From contig CANHBU010000158.1 of NCBI GenBank assembly GCA_947458345.1, positions 1-5,480 on the forward strand: a stretch of DNA of 5,480 bases, in the 5' to 3' direction. The translations under genes and the position numbers were made by a program. Shown here in pieces: positions 1 to 5,480 of the stretch; within the stretch, counting starts at the first letter, position 1; each line of letters begins with the position of its first letter. This DNA comes from Comamonadaceae bacterium. GTDB taxonomy: Bacteria > Pseudomonadota > Gammaproteobacteria > Burkholderiales > Burkholderiaceae_C. The notes below the pieces were generated by a model, which was given only the letters and a program-made list of their open reading frames with translations, searched no databases and was not told the DNA's origin.

Positions 1-372
1 AGCCACAGTGCCGCTGCTGCCGATCACCAGATCGGAGGCCCTGACCACTGGGTAAGGATTGCTGAGCAAGAAACCGAACTGGTTCTGCAAAACCTGCTCG
101 CCCAAATCGGCCAATTGCAGCAACTCGGCTGCGGTAGGCAAAGACACCAACTGCGGCAAATTCTCGGCACCGAGCTTGGCGGCCCAGATGATCCCGGTCT
201 CGTTGTCGCGGATACCCGATGTCCCCTGATGGGTGACCGCCTGCAGCCTGGGCGGGGCCTCGGGAGCACCGCCCCCACCGCCGCCGCAAGCAGCCAAGCC
301 CACGGTGAGAGCGACCAGGACAGTTCGCCCAATCGCGTGGAAGGCGCAATTCTTGGTGGCGTTAAATTTCAT
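1..372 (-). CDS. Predicted outer-membrane lipoprotein with DUF1566 (Lcl C-terminal)-like domain, N-terminal part, 3' end outside window
   Basis: ATG at 370-372 opens a frame of 124 codons that runs to base 1 without a stop. Residues 1-28 form a type II signal peptide: K2, K7 and R16 in the n-region, a hydrophobic stretch at about 17-27 and a lipobox LAA-C29 (Cys codon 286-288). Six glycines (30-35) follow as a linker. Gly rather than Asp at +2 predicts Lol sorting to the outer membrane. The mature part has IRDNETGIIWA (54-64) and LPTAAEL (78-84). These resemble the 'DN-TGL-W' and 'RLPT-xEL' signatures of DUF1566/Lcl_C domains, found in surface and adhesin-like proteins; this match is from memory, not a search. 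The gene starts 25 bases after the giant gene's stop on the same strand, suggesting one operon. No upstream in-frame start exists because TGA occurs at 379-381. A frame-shifted ORF over the same bases lacks all these signatures. The function beyond lipid anchoring is unknown. Confidence 0.85.
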   Translation of the reverse strand, partial: MKFNATKNCAFHAIGRTVLVALTVGLAACGGGGGGAPEAPPRLQAVTHQGTSGIRDNETGIIWAAKLGAENLPQLVSLPTAAELLQLADLGEQVLQNQFGFLLSNPYPVVRASDLVIGSSGTVA

Positions 373-381
373 CGCACATCA

Positions 382-385
382 CTCC
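382..385 (-). promoter_or_regulatory. Shine-Dalgarno sequence (GGAG) for the lipoprotein gene
   Basis: On the minus strand, TTTTTTGGAGTG precedes the start, with GGAG nine bases upstream of the ATG at 370-372. This decides the start. Another ATG at 377-379 lies only two bases from the GGAG, is out of frame and stops after five codons (MCDEI). The whole intergenic gap is 373-397. Confidence 0.75.
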
Positions 386-397
386 AAAAAATCTAAA

Positions 398-568
398 TCA
401 GGCCGTTTCGTAATCAAACAGCAGCTCAGAAGACGAGGCCAAACCGGCGCTCAGGGGCTGCAGGGCGGGCAAGCCCAACACAAAGGACGGCTCATCGTCC
501 TGGCTCAATCCGTAGGCCAGGTCGGACAGCAGCAGCTCATCATCGGAGGCTTCCTCGTCAAGCATGAC
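398..568 (-). other. Acidic C-terminal tail of the giant protein (56 residues)
   Basis: Starts VMLDEEASDDELLLSDL and ends SSSELLFDYETA. It has 13 Asp/Glu and no Lys, Arg or His. It breaks from the solenoid pattern, has a Leu-rich acidic first half and a short hydrophobic-acidic end. A C-terminal secretion or docking signal is possible, but no known signal motif is recognised. Confidence 0.55.
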
Positions 569-3500
569 CCAGTTGCTCTGGCGCACCTCAAAAGACGTCA
601 GCGTCCCCAGCGGCACCGTGCTGCTCAAATAGGCCTGCGCCTGCACCGAGGTGTCGGCCACGCGAGCCATACTGCTAAAGCTCTGAGCCGGCAAGGCAAA
701 ACCAGCACTCAAGATGCCGCCTTGCGCTGCAGAGCTCGCGCTGCGGCTGACCTGGCTTGCGACCTCATCGCGGGCAAGCATCACCCGCTGCGGTGGTGTT
801 TCGCCTGCAAGCTGGACCTGGGCGTACACACCGCTGCGATCGACCAAACGGTAATACACGCCTTCGGCATTCATGCCGCGGGAAACCACCCCGGTCGGCG
901 CGGCCACTTGCAAGCGATCAGCCTGCACCCTCACCACCTGATCGGAGCTGCCCACCTCGGCGCTGCGCTGGCCGTAACCATAGATCGACACGCTCTCTGC
1001 GCGGATGCCCATGGTCCCGTCAGACGGACCCGCCAGCGTGATCGCGCCTTGGCGGCTGTCCAAGGCCACCGAGCCACGCAAAACCGTGCCTTGCGCCCCA
1101 CCGGTGGTGTCGATCAGACCCACCTCAATACCCTTGGCAGCCGCGATCGTGACCAAACCGCCAGGGCTCACAATGCGCGCATCGCTGGCCATGCGGACTT
1201 CGCCCTGACCGGCCCGCAAGGCCAGGTAGGCGCCGTTGTTGGACACGAGGTCGGCGTGCAGCTCCAAATCGCCCTGGCTCGCCTCGAAGGTGGAGTGGGT
1301 GCCGATCTGCCAGCTGGCGCCCCCACCGACCGCGCCCAAGCGCACCGTCTTGCCGCTGATCTGCAGCGACTGAGCCGCCTCAGCCCACAAGGCCGGTGAA
1401 AGCACAGTGGTCGTGGACGCCGCATGGCCGATGCGCACCGACTCAAAGCTGCCATCCTTCATCTGCGCGGCCAGTGCATCGAGATCTTGCTGACTCAAGG
1501 CAAAGTCCTGGACCGATCCGGCCAGGCTTGCGCCTTGCAAGACCAGATGGGCCGCACCGCCGCCGTCAATCACCAAGTCCTCGTCGACCGTCAGACTGTG
1601 CGCACCCACCACCAAGGTCGCGCCGGCCTGCAGCACGATGCTGCCGGCTGCCTGCCCAAAGCCAGCCAAGCGGATCTGGCTGGCCGACAAGCTCAGGGTC
1701 GAACCGCTCTTGATCAGGATCGAGCCGCGAATGTCGAGCACACCACCGGGCACGGTCACCGCGATGCTCGAGTCGCTTTCCACCACCAGGCTGTCAGAAA
1801 TCAACACATCTCCAGCCTGCCGCAAGTCCGCCGCGGTCAGATGCGTGGTCGAGCCCGAGCCCAGGATGACCAGGCCCTGGCCCTCCATTGCGCCCTGGAT
1901 AAAGACGCCACCGGCCGCGATCTTGTTGCCATCGGCGTCGCGCGCCGAGCCGGAGGCCACCAGCACCAGAGGATCCCTAAAGACCAGACTTTGTGCAAGC
2001 CCGCCGACGACTGGCGCTGTCAGCCAGATCTGCTGCCTGGGGTCCTGGCTGCCAAGCAAGATGCGCTCAAAACCGTCTTGCAGCAGACCCAGCTCGGACA
2101 GGTCCAGGAACAGACCCGGATCCATGCCCTGGGACGGCGCGCCGATCTGTCGAGTCACGTTATCGCCCACGACAATGGCCAAGGCCGTGGGCGACTGGGC
2201 GAGCAAAGCCTGCCACTGGGCCGCATCGATTTGGCGAACCGCAGTTTCAAGGGTCAGACCCGCCAGACTGCTCGTCTGCCCCGGCGCGGTGAACTCGATG
2301 CTGCCGCTGCCGGCCAAGGGCGCGCCAAAGTCGACATCAACACCCTGAATGCGAACCGGCCGATCGCCATAAAACACACCCTGGCTGTCGGCGGACAGCA
2401 CAAAGGGGCCTTCGGTGGCACGCACCTGCACATCGCCTGTGGTGCTGCTCGCGCGCTCGATACTCGCGCCCGTCTTGCCCTCGATCTGTAGATCACCCGC
2501 CTCGCTACGGATGCTGCTGCGCGAGCTCTGCTGCACCGCCCCGTCAAGCGCTTGCGCCGACAGGCTCGCACTGCTGCTCATCTGCACAGTGCCGTCAAAA
2601 GCCATGTCGCCATCGAGCACTTGCAGTTTCAAGTCGCCCGCGGCACTGACATCGCCCAGCGTCAAGCCGTCGACTTCCTCGATAAAGGCGCCGCCGGAGC
2701 CAATGACCATCGACAGACTGCCCACGTCGGTGTCTATCGGTCTTTCAGCCGTGCCTGCGCTTGCAGCCGTCAGACGCAGGCTCGATGCGCGGATGTCCAC
2801 ATTATCAAAAGCGCCATCGCCGTCGAGCAGGGCGCCAGCGACGCTCAGCGTCACGCTCTGGCCGTCCGCGATCAAGTCGCCCACGCTCAGGCTGTTGCCC
2901 GCACCCGTGACGGTGATGTGCACCGCTGCACTCGCCGTCGCCGTCTGCACCACCACACTACCGCCCGCGCTCAAGTTGACAAGACCGGTCTGGGCGTTGC
3001 TGACCGTCAGCGCGCTGGCCTCGCTCAAATAGGCGGCTCCGCTGACCAGGCTCAAGCTGGTCACGTCGGTCTCGAGCGCATTGTTGGCCGCACCGACGCC
3101 GCCAGCCGTCACGCTCAAGCTGCCGGCCATGATATCGACGTTGTCGCTGGCGCCGTCGCCGTCGAGCAGCGCGCCGGCCACATTCAAGGTCACGTCCTGG
3201 ACGCCGGCATTGAGCGCGCCCACTGTCAAATCGCCGCTGCTCACGCTCAGGGTGACCGCGCCGCTGGCCGCAGCCGTCTGCACCGCCACGCTGCCGCCTG
3301 CGCTCAGGCTCAAGGCGCCAGTGGTCGCGCTGCTCAGCGTCAGCGCACTGGCCTCGCTGAGGTAAGCCGCGCCGGTGCCTGTATTCAAGCTCAGGCTGAC
3401 CACCTCGGTGTCCACCGCGTTGCCGCTCGTGCCCACGCTGCCTGCCGTCACATTGAGGCTGCCGGCGGTGATGTCCACGTTGTCGCTTGCACTGTCGCCA

Positions 3501-5480
3501 TCGAGCAGCGCGCCAGCCACGTTCAGGCTCACGCTCTGGCCGCTGGCCGTCACGTCAAGCACGCTCAGGCTGTTGCCCGCACCCGTTACCGTCAGGGTGA
3601 CCGCGCCAGTGGCATTGACGCTTTGCGCGACCACGCTGCCGCCTGCACTCAGGTTCAAGATACCACTGGTCGAGCTGCTCACGGTCAAGGCACTGGCCTC
3701 GCTCAGGTAAGCCGCACCGGTACGGGTATCCAAGCTCAGGCTGACCAACTCGGTCTCAAGCGCATTTTCGGCCGTACCCACACTGCCCGCGGTCACATTG
3801 AGGCTGCCGGCGGTGATGTCCACGCTGGCGCCGTCGCCGTCAAGCAGCGCGCCAGCCACGTTCAAGGTCACGCTCTGGTCAGTTGCCGTCCAGTTGCCCA
3901 CCGTCAAGCTGTTGCCGGCGCCCGTGACCGTGACCTGCACCGCCCCACCGGCCGCAGCCGTCTGCAGCACCACGCTGCCAGCAGCGCTCAGGCTCAAGAC
4001 ACCCGTGGTGGCGCTGCTGAGCGTCAGCGCGCTGGCCTCGCTCAGATAGGCCGCACCGGTAACGGTATTCAAGCTCAGGCTGGCCAACTCGGTCTCCAGC
4101 GCATTGGCGCTCGTGCCCACGCTGCCTGCCGTCACATTGAGGCTGCCGGCCGTGATGTCCACGTTGTCGCTCGCGCCGTCGCCGTCGAGCAGCGCACCGG
4201 CCACGTTCAGGCTCACGCTCTGCACACCCGCGTTCAATCCGCCTACTGTCAAGTCACCGCTGCTCACGCTCAAGGTGACGGCGCCGCTGGCCGCAGCCGT
4301 CTGCACCGCCACGCTGCCGCCTGCGCTCAAGTTCAACACGCCAGTGGTCGCGCTGCTGAGCGTCAGCGCGCTGGCCGCGCTGAGGTAAGCCGCGCCGGTG
4401 CCCGTATTCAAGCTCAGGCTGACCAACTCGGTGTCCACCGCATTGCCGCTCGTGCCCACGCTGCCTGCCGTCACGCTCAAGCTACCAGCGGTGATGTCCA
4501 CGTTGTCGCTAGCACTGTCGCCGTCCAGCAAAGCGCCTGCCACATTCAAGGTCACGCTCTGGCCAGTTGCCGTCCAGTTGCCCACCGTCAGGCTGTTGCC
4601 CGCACCCGTGACCGTGACCTGCACCGCCCCACCGGCTGCAAGCGTCTGGCCCACCACAGAGCCGGCTGCGCCGAGGCTCACCGTGGAGCTGGCATTGAGC
4701 GCATCAATACTCAAACTGTTGCCTGCACCGGTGACCGCGATCTGCACCGCACCGCCGGCCACAGCCGTCTGCACCGACACACTGCCGGCCGCGCTCAAGC
4801 TCAAGACTCCGGTGTTGGCACTGCCAAGCGTCAAGGCGCTGGCTTCACTCAGGTAGGCCGCACCGCTTGTTCCTGTGTTGAGGATCAAGCTCACCGCTTC
4901 GGTATCGAGTGCTTGGGTGCTCGTGCCCACGCTGGCGGCCGTCACGCTCAAGCTGCCTGCCGTGATATCGACGTTGTCGCTGGCGCCGTCGCCGTCGAGC
5001 AGCGCGCCGGCCACATTCAAGGTCACGTCCTGGACGCCGGCATTGAGCGCGCCCACTGTCAAATCGCCGCTGCTCACGCTCAGGGTCACCGCGCCGCTGG
5101 CCGCAGCCGTCTGCACCGTCACGCTGCCGCCTGCGCTCAGGTTCAAGGCGCCAGTGGTCGCGCTGCTCAGCGTCAACGCACTGGCCTCGCTGAGGTAAGC
5201 CGCGCCGGTGCCTGTATTCAAGCTCAGGCTGACCACCTCGGTGTCCACCGCGTTGCCACTCGTGCCCACGCTGCCTGCCGTCACATTGAGGCTGCCAGCG
5301 GTGATGTCCACGTTGTCACCCGCACTGTCGCCATCGAGCAGAGCGCCGGCCACGTTCAGGGTGACGCTCTGGCCGCTGGCCGTCACGTCAAGCACGCTCA
5401 GGCTGTTGCCCACACCCGTTACCGTCAGGGTGACCGCGCCAGTGGCATTGACGCTTTGCGCGACCACGCTGCCGCCTGCA
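398..5480 (-). CDS. Giant FHA-like beta-solenoid repeat surface protein (adhesin-like), C-terminal part, 5' end outside window
   Basis: One open frame crosses the window edge and ends at TGA (398-400), giving 1693 visible residues. The GTG at 5465-5467 is internal: the codons before it (A-G-G-S) continue the same repeat, so the true start lies upstream. Residues encoded by 5480-2855 form 113-residue tandem repeats rich in A, G, S, T, V, L and N. Short alternating hydrophobic strands such as VTLNVAGALLDGD and SGAVTLSVSSGDLTV suggest a right-handed beta-solenoid. The segment from 2581 to 398 is non-repetitive but still strand-and-turn rich, with a DGFERILLG motif (2051-2077) and an acidic C-terminus. 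No Cys occurs in the visible protein. Lines like 'AGSLNVTAGSVGTSGNAVDT' resemble filamentous-haemagglutinin-type repeats known from very large secreted adhesins. I see no C-terminal beta-barrel, LPXTG motif or RTX nonapeptides. A role in adhesion, biofilm or cell-surface structure is inferred. Secretion route and total length cannot be judged without the N-terminus. Confidence 0.9.
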   Translation of the reverse strand, partial: AGGSVVAQSVNATGAVTLTVTGVGNSLSVLDVTASGQSVTLNVAGALLDGDSAGDNVDITAGSLNVTAGSVGTSGNAVDTEVVSLSLNTGTGAAYLSEASALTLSSATTGALNLSAGGSVTVQTAAASGAVTLSVSSGDLTVGALNAGVQDVTLNVAGALLDGDGASDNVDITAGSLSVTAASVGTSTQALDTEAVSLILNTGTSGAAYLSEASALTLGSANTGVLSLSAAGSVSVQTAVAGGAVQIAVTGAGNSLSIDALNASSTVSLGAAGSVVGQTLAAGGAVQVTVTGAGNSLTVGNWTATGQSVTLNVAGALLDGDSASDNVDITAGSLSVTAGSVGTSGNAVDTELVSLSLNTGTGAAYLSAASALTLSSATTGVLNLSAGGSVAVQTAAASGAVTLSVSSGDLTVGGLNAGVQSVSLNVAGALLDGDGASDNVDITAGSLNVTAGSVGTSANALETELASLSLNTVTGAAYLSEASALTLSSATTGVLSLSAAGSVVLQTAAAGGAVQVTVTGAGNSLTVGNWTATDQSVTLNVAGALLDGDGASVDITAGSLNVTAGSVGTAENALETELVSLSLDTRTGAAYLSEASALTVSSSTSGILNLSAGGSVVAQSVNATGAVTLTVTGAGNSLSVLDVTASGQSVSLNVAGALLDGDSASDNVDITAGSLNVTAGSVGTSGNAVDTEVVSLSLNTGTGAAYLSEASALTLSSATTGALSLSAGGSVAVQTAAASGAVTLSVSSGDLTVGALNAGVQDVTLNVAGALLDGDGASDNVDIMAGSLSVTAGGVGAANNALETDVTSLSLVSGAAYLSEASALTVSNAQTGLVNLSAGGSVVVQTATASAAVHITVTGAGNSLSVGDLIADGQSVTLSVAGALLDGDGAFDNVDIRASSLRLTAASAGTAERPIDTDVGSLSMVIGSGGAFIEEVDGLTLGDVSAAGDLKLQVLDGDMAFDGTVQMSSSASLSAQALDGAVQQSSRSSIRSEAGDLQIEGKTGASIERASSTTGDVQVRATEGPFVLSADSQGVFYGDRPVRIQGVDVDFGAPLAGSGSIEFTAPGQTSSLAGLTLETAVRQIDAAQWQALLAQSPTALAIVVGDNVTRQIGAPSQGMDPGLFLDLSELGLLQDGFERILLGSQDPRQQIWLTAPVVGGLAQSLVFRDPLVLVASGSARDADGNKIAAGGVFIQGAMEGQGLVILGSGSTTHLTAADLRQAGDVLISDSLVVESDSSIAVTVPGGVLDIRGSILIKSGSTLSLSASQIRLAGFGQAAGSIVLQAGATLVVGAHSLTVDEDLVIDGGGAAHLVLQGASLAGSVQDFALSQQDLDALAAQMKDGSFESVRIGHAASTTTVLSPALWAEAAQSLQISGKTVRLGAVGGGASWQIGTHSTFEASQGDLELHADLVSNNGAYLALRAGQGEVRMASDARIVSPGGLVTIAAAKGIEVGLIDTTGGAQGTVLRGSVALDSRQGAITLAGPSDGTMGIRAESVSIYGYGQRSAEVGSSDQVVRVQADRLQVAAPTGVVSRGMNAEGVYYRLVDRSGVYAQVQLAGETPPQRVMLARDEVASQVSRSASSAAQGGILSAGFALPAQSFSSMARVADTSVQAQAYLSSTVPLGTLTSFEVRQSNWVMLDEEASDDELLLSDLAYGLSQDDEPSFVLGLPALQPLSAGLASSSELLFDYETA
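1781..2077 (-). other. DGF-xx-I-xx-G / F-x-DP module within the giant protein
   Basis: DGFERILLG (2051-2077) is followed by LVFRDPLVL, a Gly-rich turn region (GGVFIQGAMEGQGLVI), STTHLTAADL and GDVLISDSLVV. From memory, the same order (DGF..I.IG, F.DP, then glycine-rich strands and a 'dsV' strand) recurs in giant FHA-like and LEPR-XLL-type proteins of environmental bacteria. It is probably another set of beta-solenoid coils. The family link is recall-based and no function is assigned. Confidence 0.5.
2582..2854 (-). repeat. Degenerate eighth repeat unit closing the array
   Basis: Begins VTLSVAGALLDGDGAFDNVD, still clearly the unit start. It then drifts through RASSLRLTAASAGTAERPID and GGAFIEEVDGLTLGDVSAAG to MAFDGTVQ. 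Basic residues, Pro and Phe appear here for the first time. It is the transition from the homogenised array to the unique C-terminal region, as expected for a terminal repeat that escapes sequence exchange. Confidence 0.8.
2855..3193 (-). repeat. Repeat unit 7 (diverging type B-like, 113 residues)
   Basis: Begins VTLNVAGALLDGDGASDNVD and then diverges: DIMAGSL for DITAGSL, GGVGAANNALETDV, a shortened SLSLVSGAAY, and AVHITVTGAGNSL with the only His of the array. It ends VGDLIADGQS. Its first part is identical in DNA to the start of unit 2, and the rest is distinctly older. Confidence 0.9.
3131..3647. repeat. Copy 1 of a 517-bp direct repeat (partner 4964-5480)
   Basis: A base-by-base comparison with 4964-5480 at an offset of 1833 bp gives 14 mismatches and no gaps, about 97% identity. 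Bases 3131-3253 match 4964-5086 exactly (123 bp). Identity falls off just below 3131, with four mismatches in the 30 bases of 3101-3130. The block covers the start of unit 7, all of unit 6 and the end of unit 5. Confidence 0.93.
3194..3532 (-). repeat. Repeat unit 6 (type A, 113 residues)
   Basis: Begins VSLNVAGALLDGDSASDNVD and ends SSGDLTVGALNAGVQD. It is nearly identical to unit 1 and lies wholly inside the 517-bp duplicated block. Confidence 0.93.
3533..3871 (-). repeat. Repeat unit 5 (type B, 113 residues, two-residue deletion)
   Basis: Begins VTLNVAGALLDGDGASVD. The DN pair present after GAS/SAS in every other unit is missing, so the acidic loop is shortened. It also holds the only Arg in the array (LDTRTGAAY). 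It ends SVLDVTASGQS, matching unit 0. Confidence 0.92.
3872..4216 (-). repeat. Repeat unit 4 (type B, 115 residues)
   Basis: Begins VSLNVAGALLDGDGASDNVD and ends TVGNWTATDQS. It shares the rare Trp-containing VGNWTAT segment with unit 2. It carries LETELASLSLNTVTG in the middle. Confidence 0.92.
4217..4555 (-). repeat. Repeat unit 3 (type A, 113 residues)
   Basis: Begins VTLNVAGALLDGDSASDNVD and ends SSGDLTVGGLNAGVQS. Compared with units 1 and 6 it has AAYLSAAS for AAYLSEAS, losing one Glu. Confidence 0.92.
4556..5026 (-). repeat. Repeat unit 2 (extended type B, 157 residues)
   Basis: Begins VTLNVAGALLDGDGASDNVD. It is 42 residues longer than the ordinary type B unit 4. One residue is an extra Ser in NTGTSGAAY. 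The other 41 come from a second copy of the GSV...TGAGNSL segment, with NSL codons recurring 123 bp apart (4589-4591 and 4712-4714). It ends TVGNWTATGQS. Confidence 0.92.
5027..5365 (-). repeat. Repeat unit 1 (type A, 113 residues)
   Basis: Begins VTLNVAGALLDGDSAGDNVD and ends SSGDLTVGALNAGVQD. It is the near-identical partner of unit 6, 1833 bp away. It has SAGDN where unit 6 has SASDN. Confidence 0.93.
5366..5480 (-). repeat. Repeat unit 0 (end of a type B unit, cut by window edge)
   Basis: Encodes the tail of a unit: AGGSVVAQSVNATGAVTL followed by TVTGVGNSLSVLDVTASGQS. It is almost identical to the end of unit 5, differing by V for A in TGVGNSL. This shows that the array continues beyond the window. 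Confidence 0.9.

Larger units (their letters stand above)
2855..5480 (-). repeat. Tandem array of about 113-residue (339-bp) coding repeats
   Basis: Seven complete units and one edge-cut unit are delimited by the recurring V-[TS]-L-N-V-A-G-A-L-L-D-G-D start (VTLSV in the degenerate eighth). Unit lengths from upstream to downstream are 113, 157, 113, 115, 113, 113 and 113 residues. Every unit is in frame. Units come in two types, differing at the end of the unit. Type A ends SGAVTLSVSSGDLTVGALNAGVQ, seen in units 1, 3 and 6. Type B carries TGAGNSL and ends TA.GQS or similar, seen in units 0, 2, 4, 5 and 7. The array contains no Cys, Lys, Pro or Phe, a single Arg (unit 5) and a single His (unit 7), so it is strongly acidic. 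It probably forms an elongated stalk or fibre; that is inference. Confidence 0.93.
4964..5480. repeat. Copy 2 of the 517-bp direct repeat (partner 3131-3647)
   Basis: Covers the start of unit 2, all of unit 1 and the visible end of unit 0, in the same order and orientation as copy 1. The match is still running at the window edge (the last 67 bases are identical), so the duplicated block is probably longer than seen here. Confidence 0.93.

Noticed and set aside
24..332. Minus-strand 102-codon ORF with a hydrophobic start (MGELSWSLSPWAWLL)
   Set aside because: It is a frame-shifted shadow of the lipoprotein gene. The in-frame product from 372 has the Shine-Dalgarno sequence, lipobox and DUF1566-like signatures.
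386..400. T-run (minus strand) after the giant gene's stop as a rho-independent terminator
   Set aside because: There is no G+C-rich stem before the six T residues, and they sit directly upstream of the lipoprotein gene's Shine-Dalgarno sequence.
233..2491. Long plus-strand ORFs at 233-1399 and 1424-2491, plus 1638-2348 and 2415-3032
   Set aside because: They are antisense to the giant gene in high-GC DNA. Their translations are rich in Arg, His, Gln, Ala and Pro with no domain or strand pattern, while the minus frame is continuous and structured.
1168..2571. Minus-strand ORFs at 1168-1455 and 2254-2571
   Set aside because: They lie in another frame inside the giant gene, are Arg/Ala/Pro-rich and have no recognisable features.
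398..2581. Autotransporter barrel or RTX calcium repeats at the C-terminus
   Set aside because: No GGxGxD nonapeptides are seen. The final residues (FDYETA) follow an acidic tail, not amphipathic membrane strands ending in an aromatic residue.
3081..5198. Series of similar plus-strand ORFs with recurring LPAV.S.LSLAPSPSSSAPATF-like text
   Set aside because: They are the antisense reading of the 339-bp repeats. Their similarity to each other only mirrors the repeats, and they are broken at regular places.
5465..5467. GTG as the start of the giant gene
   Set aside because: Codons before it continue the repeat (A-G-G-S-V-V-A-Q-S, as in unit 5), and the frame is open to the window edge.
2855..5480. 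CRISPR array or non-coding satellite
   Set aside because: The repeats are 339 bp or longer with no short repeat/spacer pattern, and all are in one open reading frame.

Overview
The window is high-GC (roughly two-thirds G+C by eye), and everything I can support is encoded on the minus strand. It holds the 3' part of one giant gene followed by the 5' part of a small gene. A lipoprotein signal ending LAAC with six glycines after the Cys, next to a very large FHA-like repeat protein, suggests a Gram-negative proteobacterium. Betaproteobacteria/Burkholderiales is my best guess from the style of the lipoprotein and the codon composition, but no phylogenetic marker is present.

Layout in the direction of transcription (high to low coordinates). 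From 5480 to 398 runs one uninterrupted reading frame of 1693 visible residues whose start lies beyond the window. The first half (5480-2855) is a tandem array of beta-rich repeats with a basic period of 113 residues (339 bp): a partial unit at the edge and seven complete units, followed by a degenerate eighth (2854-2582). The array also has higher-order structure. A 517-bp stretch recurs 1833 bp away with 14 mismatches and no gaps, including 123 bp that are identical. Two unit types alternate, and one unit carries a 41-residue internal duplication. The second half (2581-398) is non-repetitive. It is still beta-solenoid-like, contains a DGF...IxxG / FxDP module that I recall from giant FHA-like/LEPR-XLL-type surface proteins, and ends in a 56-residue tail with 13 acidic and no basic residues.

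After a 25-base gap with a GGAG Shine-Dalgarno sequence, a second gene starts at 372 and runs off the window at base 1. It encodes a predicted outer-membrane lipoprotein whose mature part opens with a DUF1566 (Lcl C-terminal)-like signature. The short gap and the lack of a terminator suggest co-transcription with the giant gene.

Taken together, the window looks like the end of a large surface/secreted adhesin gene plus a small cell-surface lipoprotein, presumably both acting at the cell exterior. The broad protein classes are known. What deserves a second look is the nested, apparently recently homogenised repeat architecture, its extreme composition (no Cys or Lys and almost no other basic residue in the array) and the pairing with the lipoprotein. 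I see no RNA gene, insertion sequence, CRISPR array or origin.
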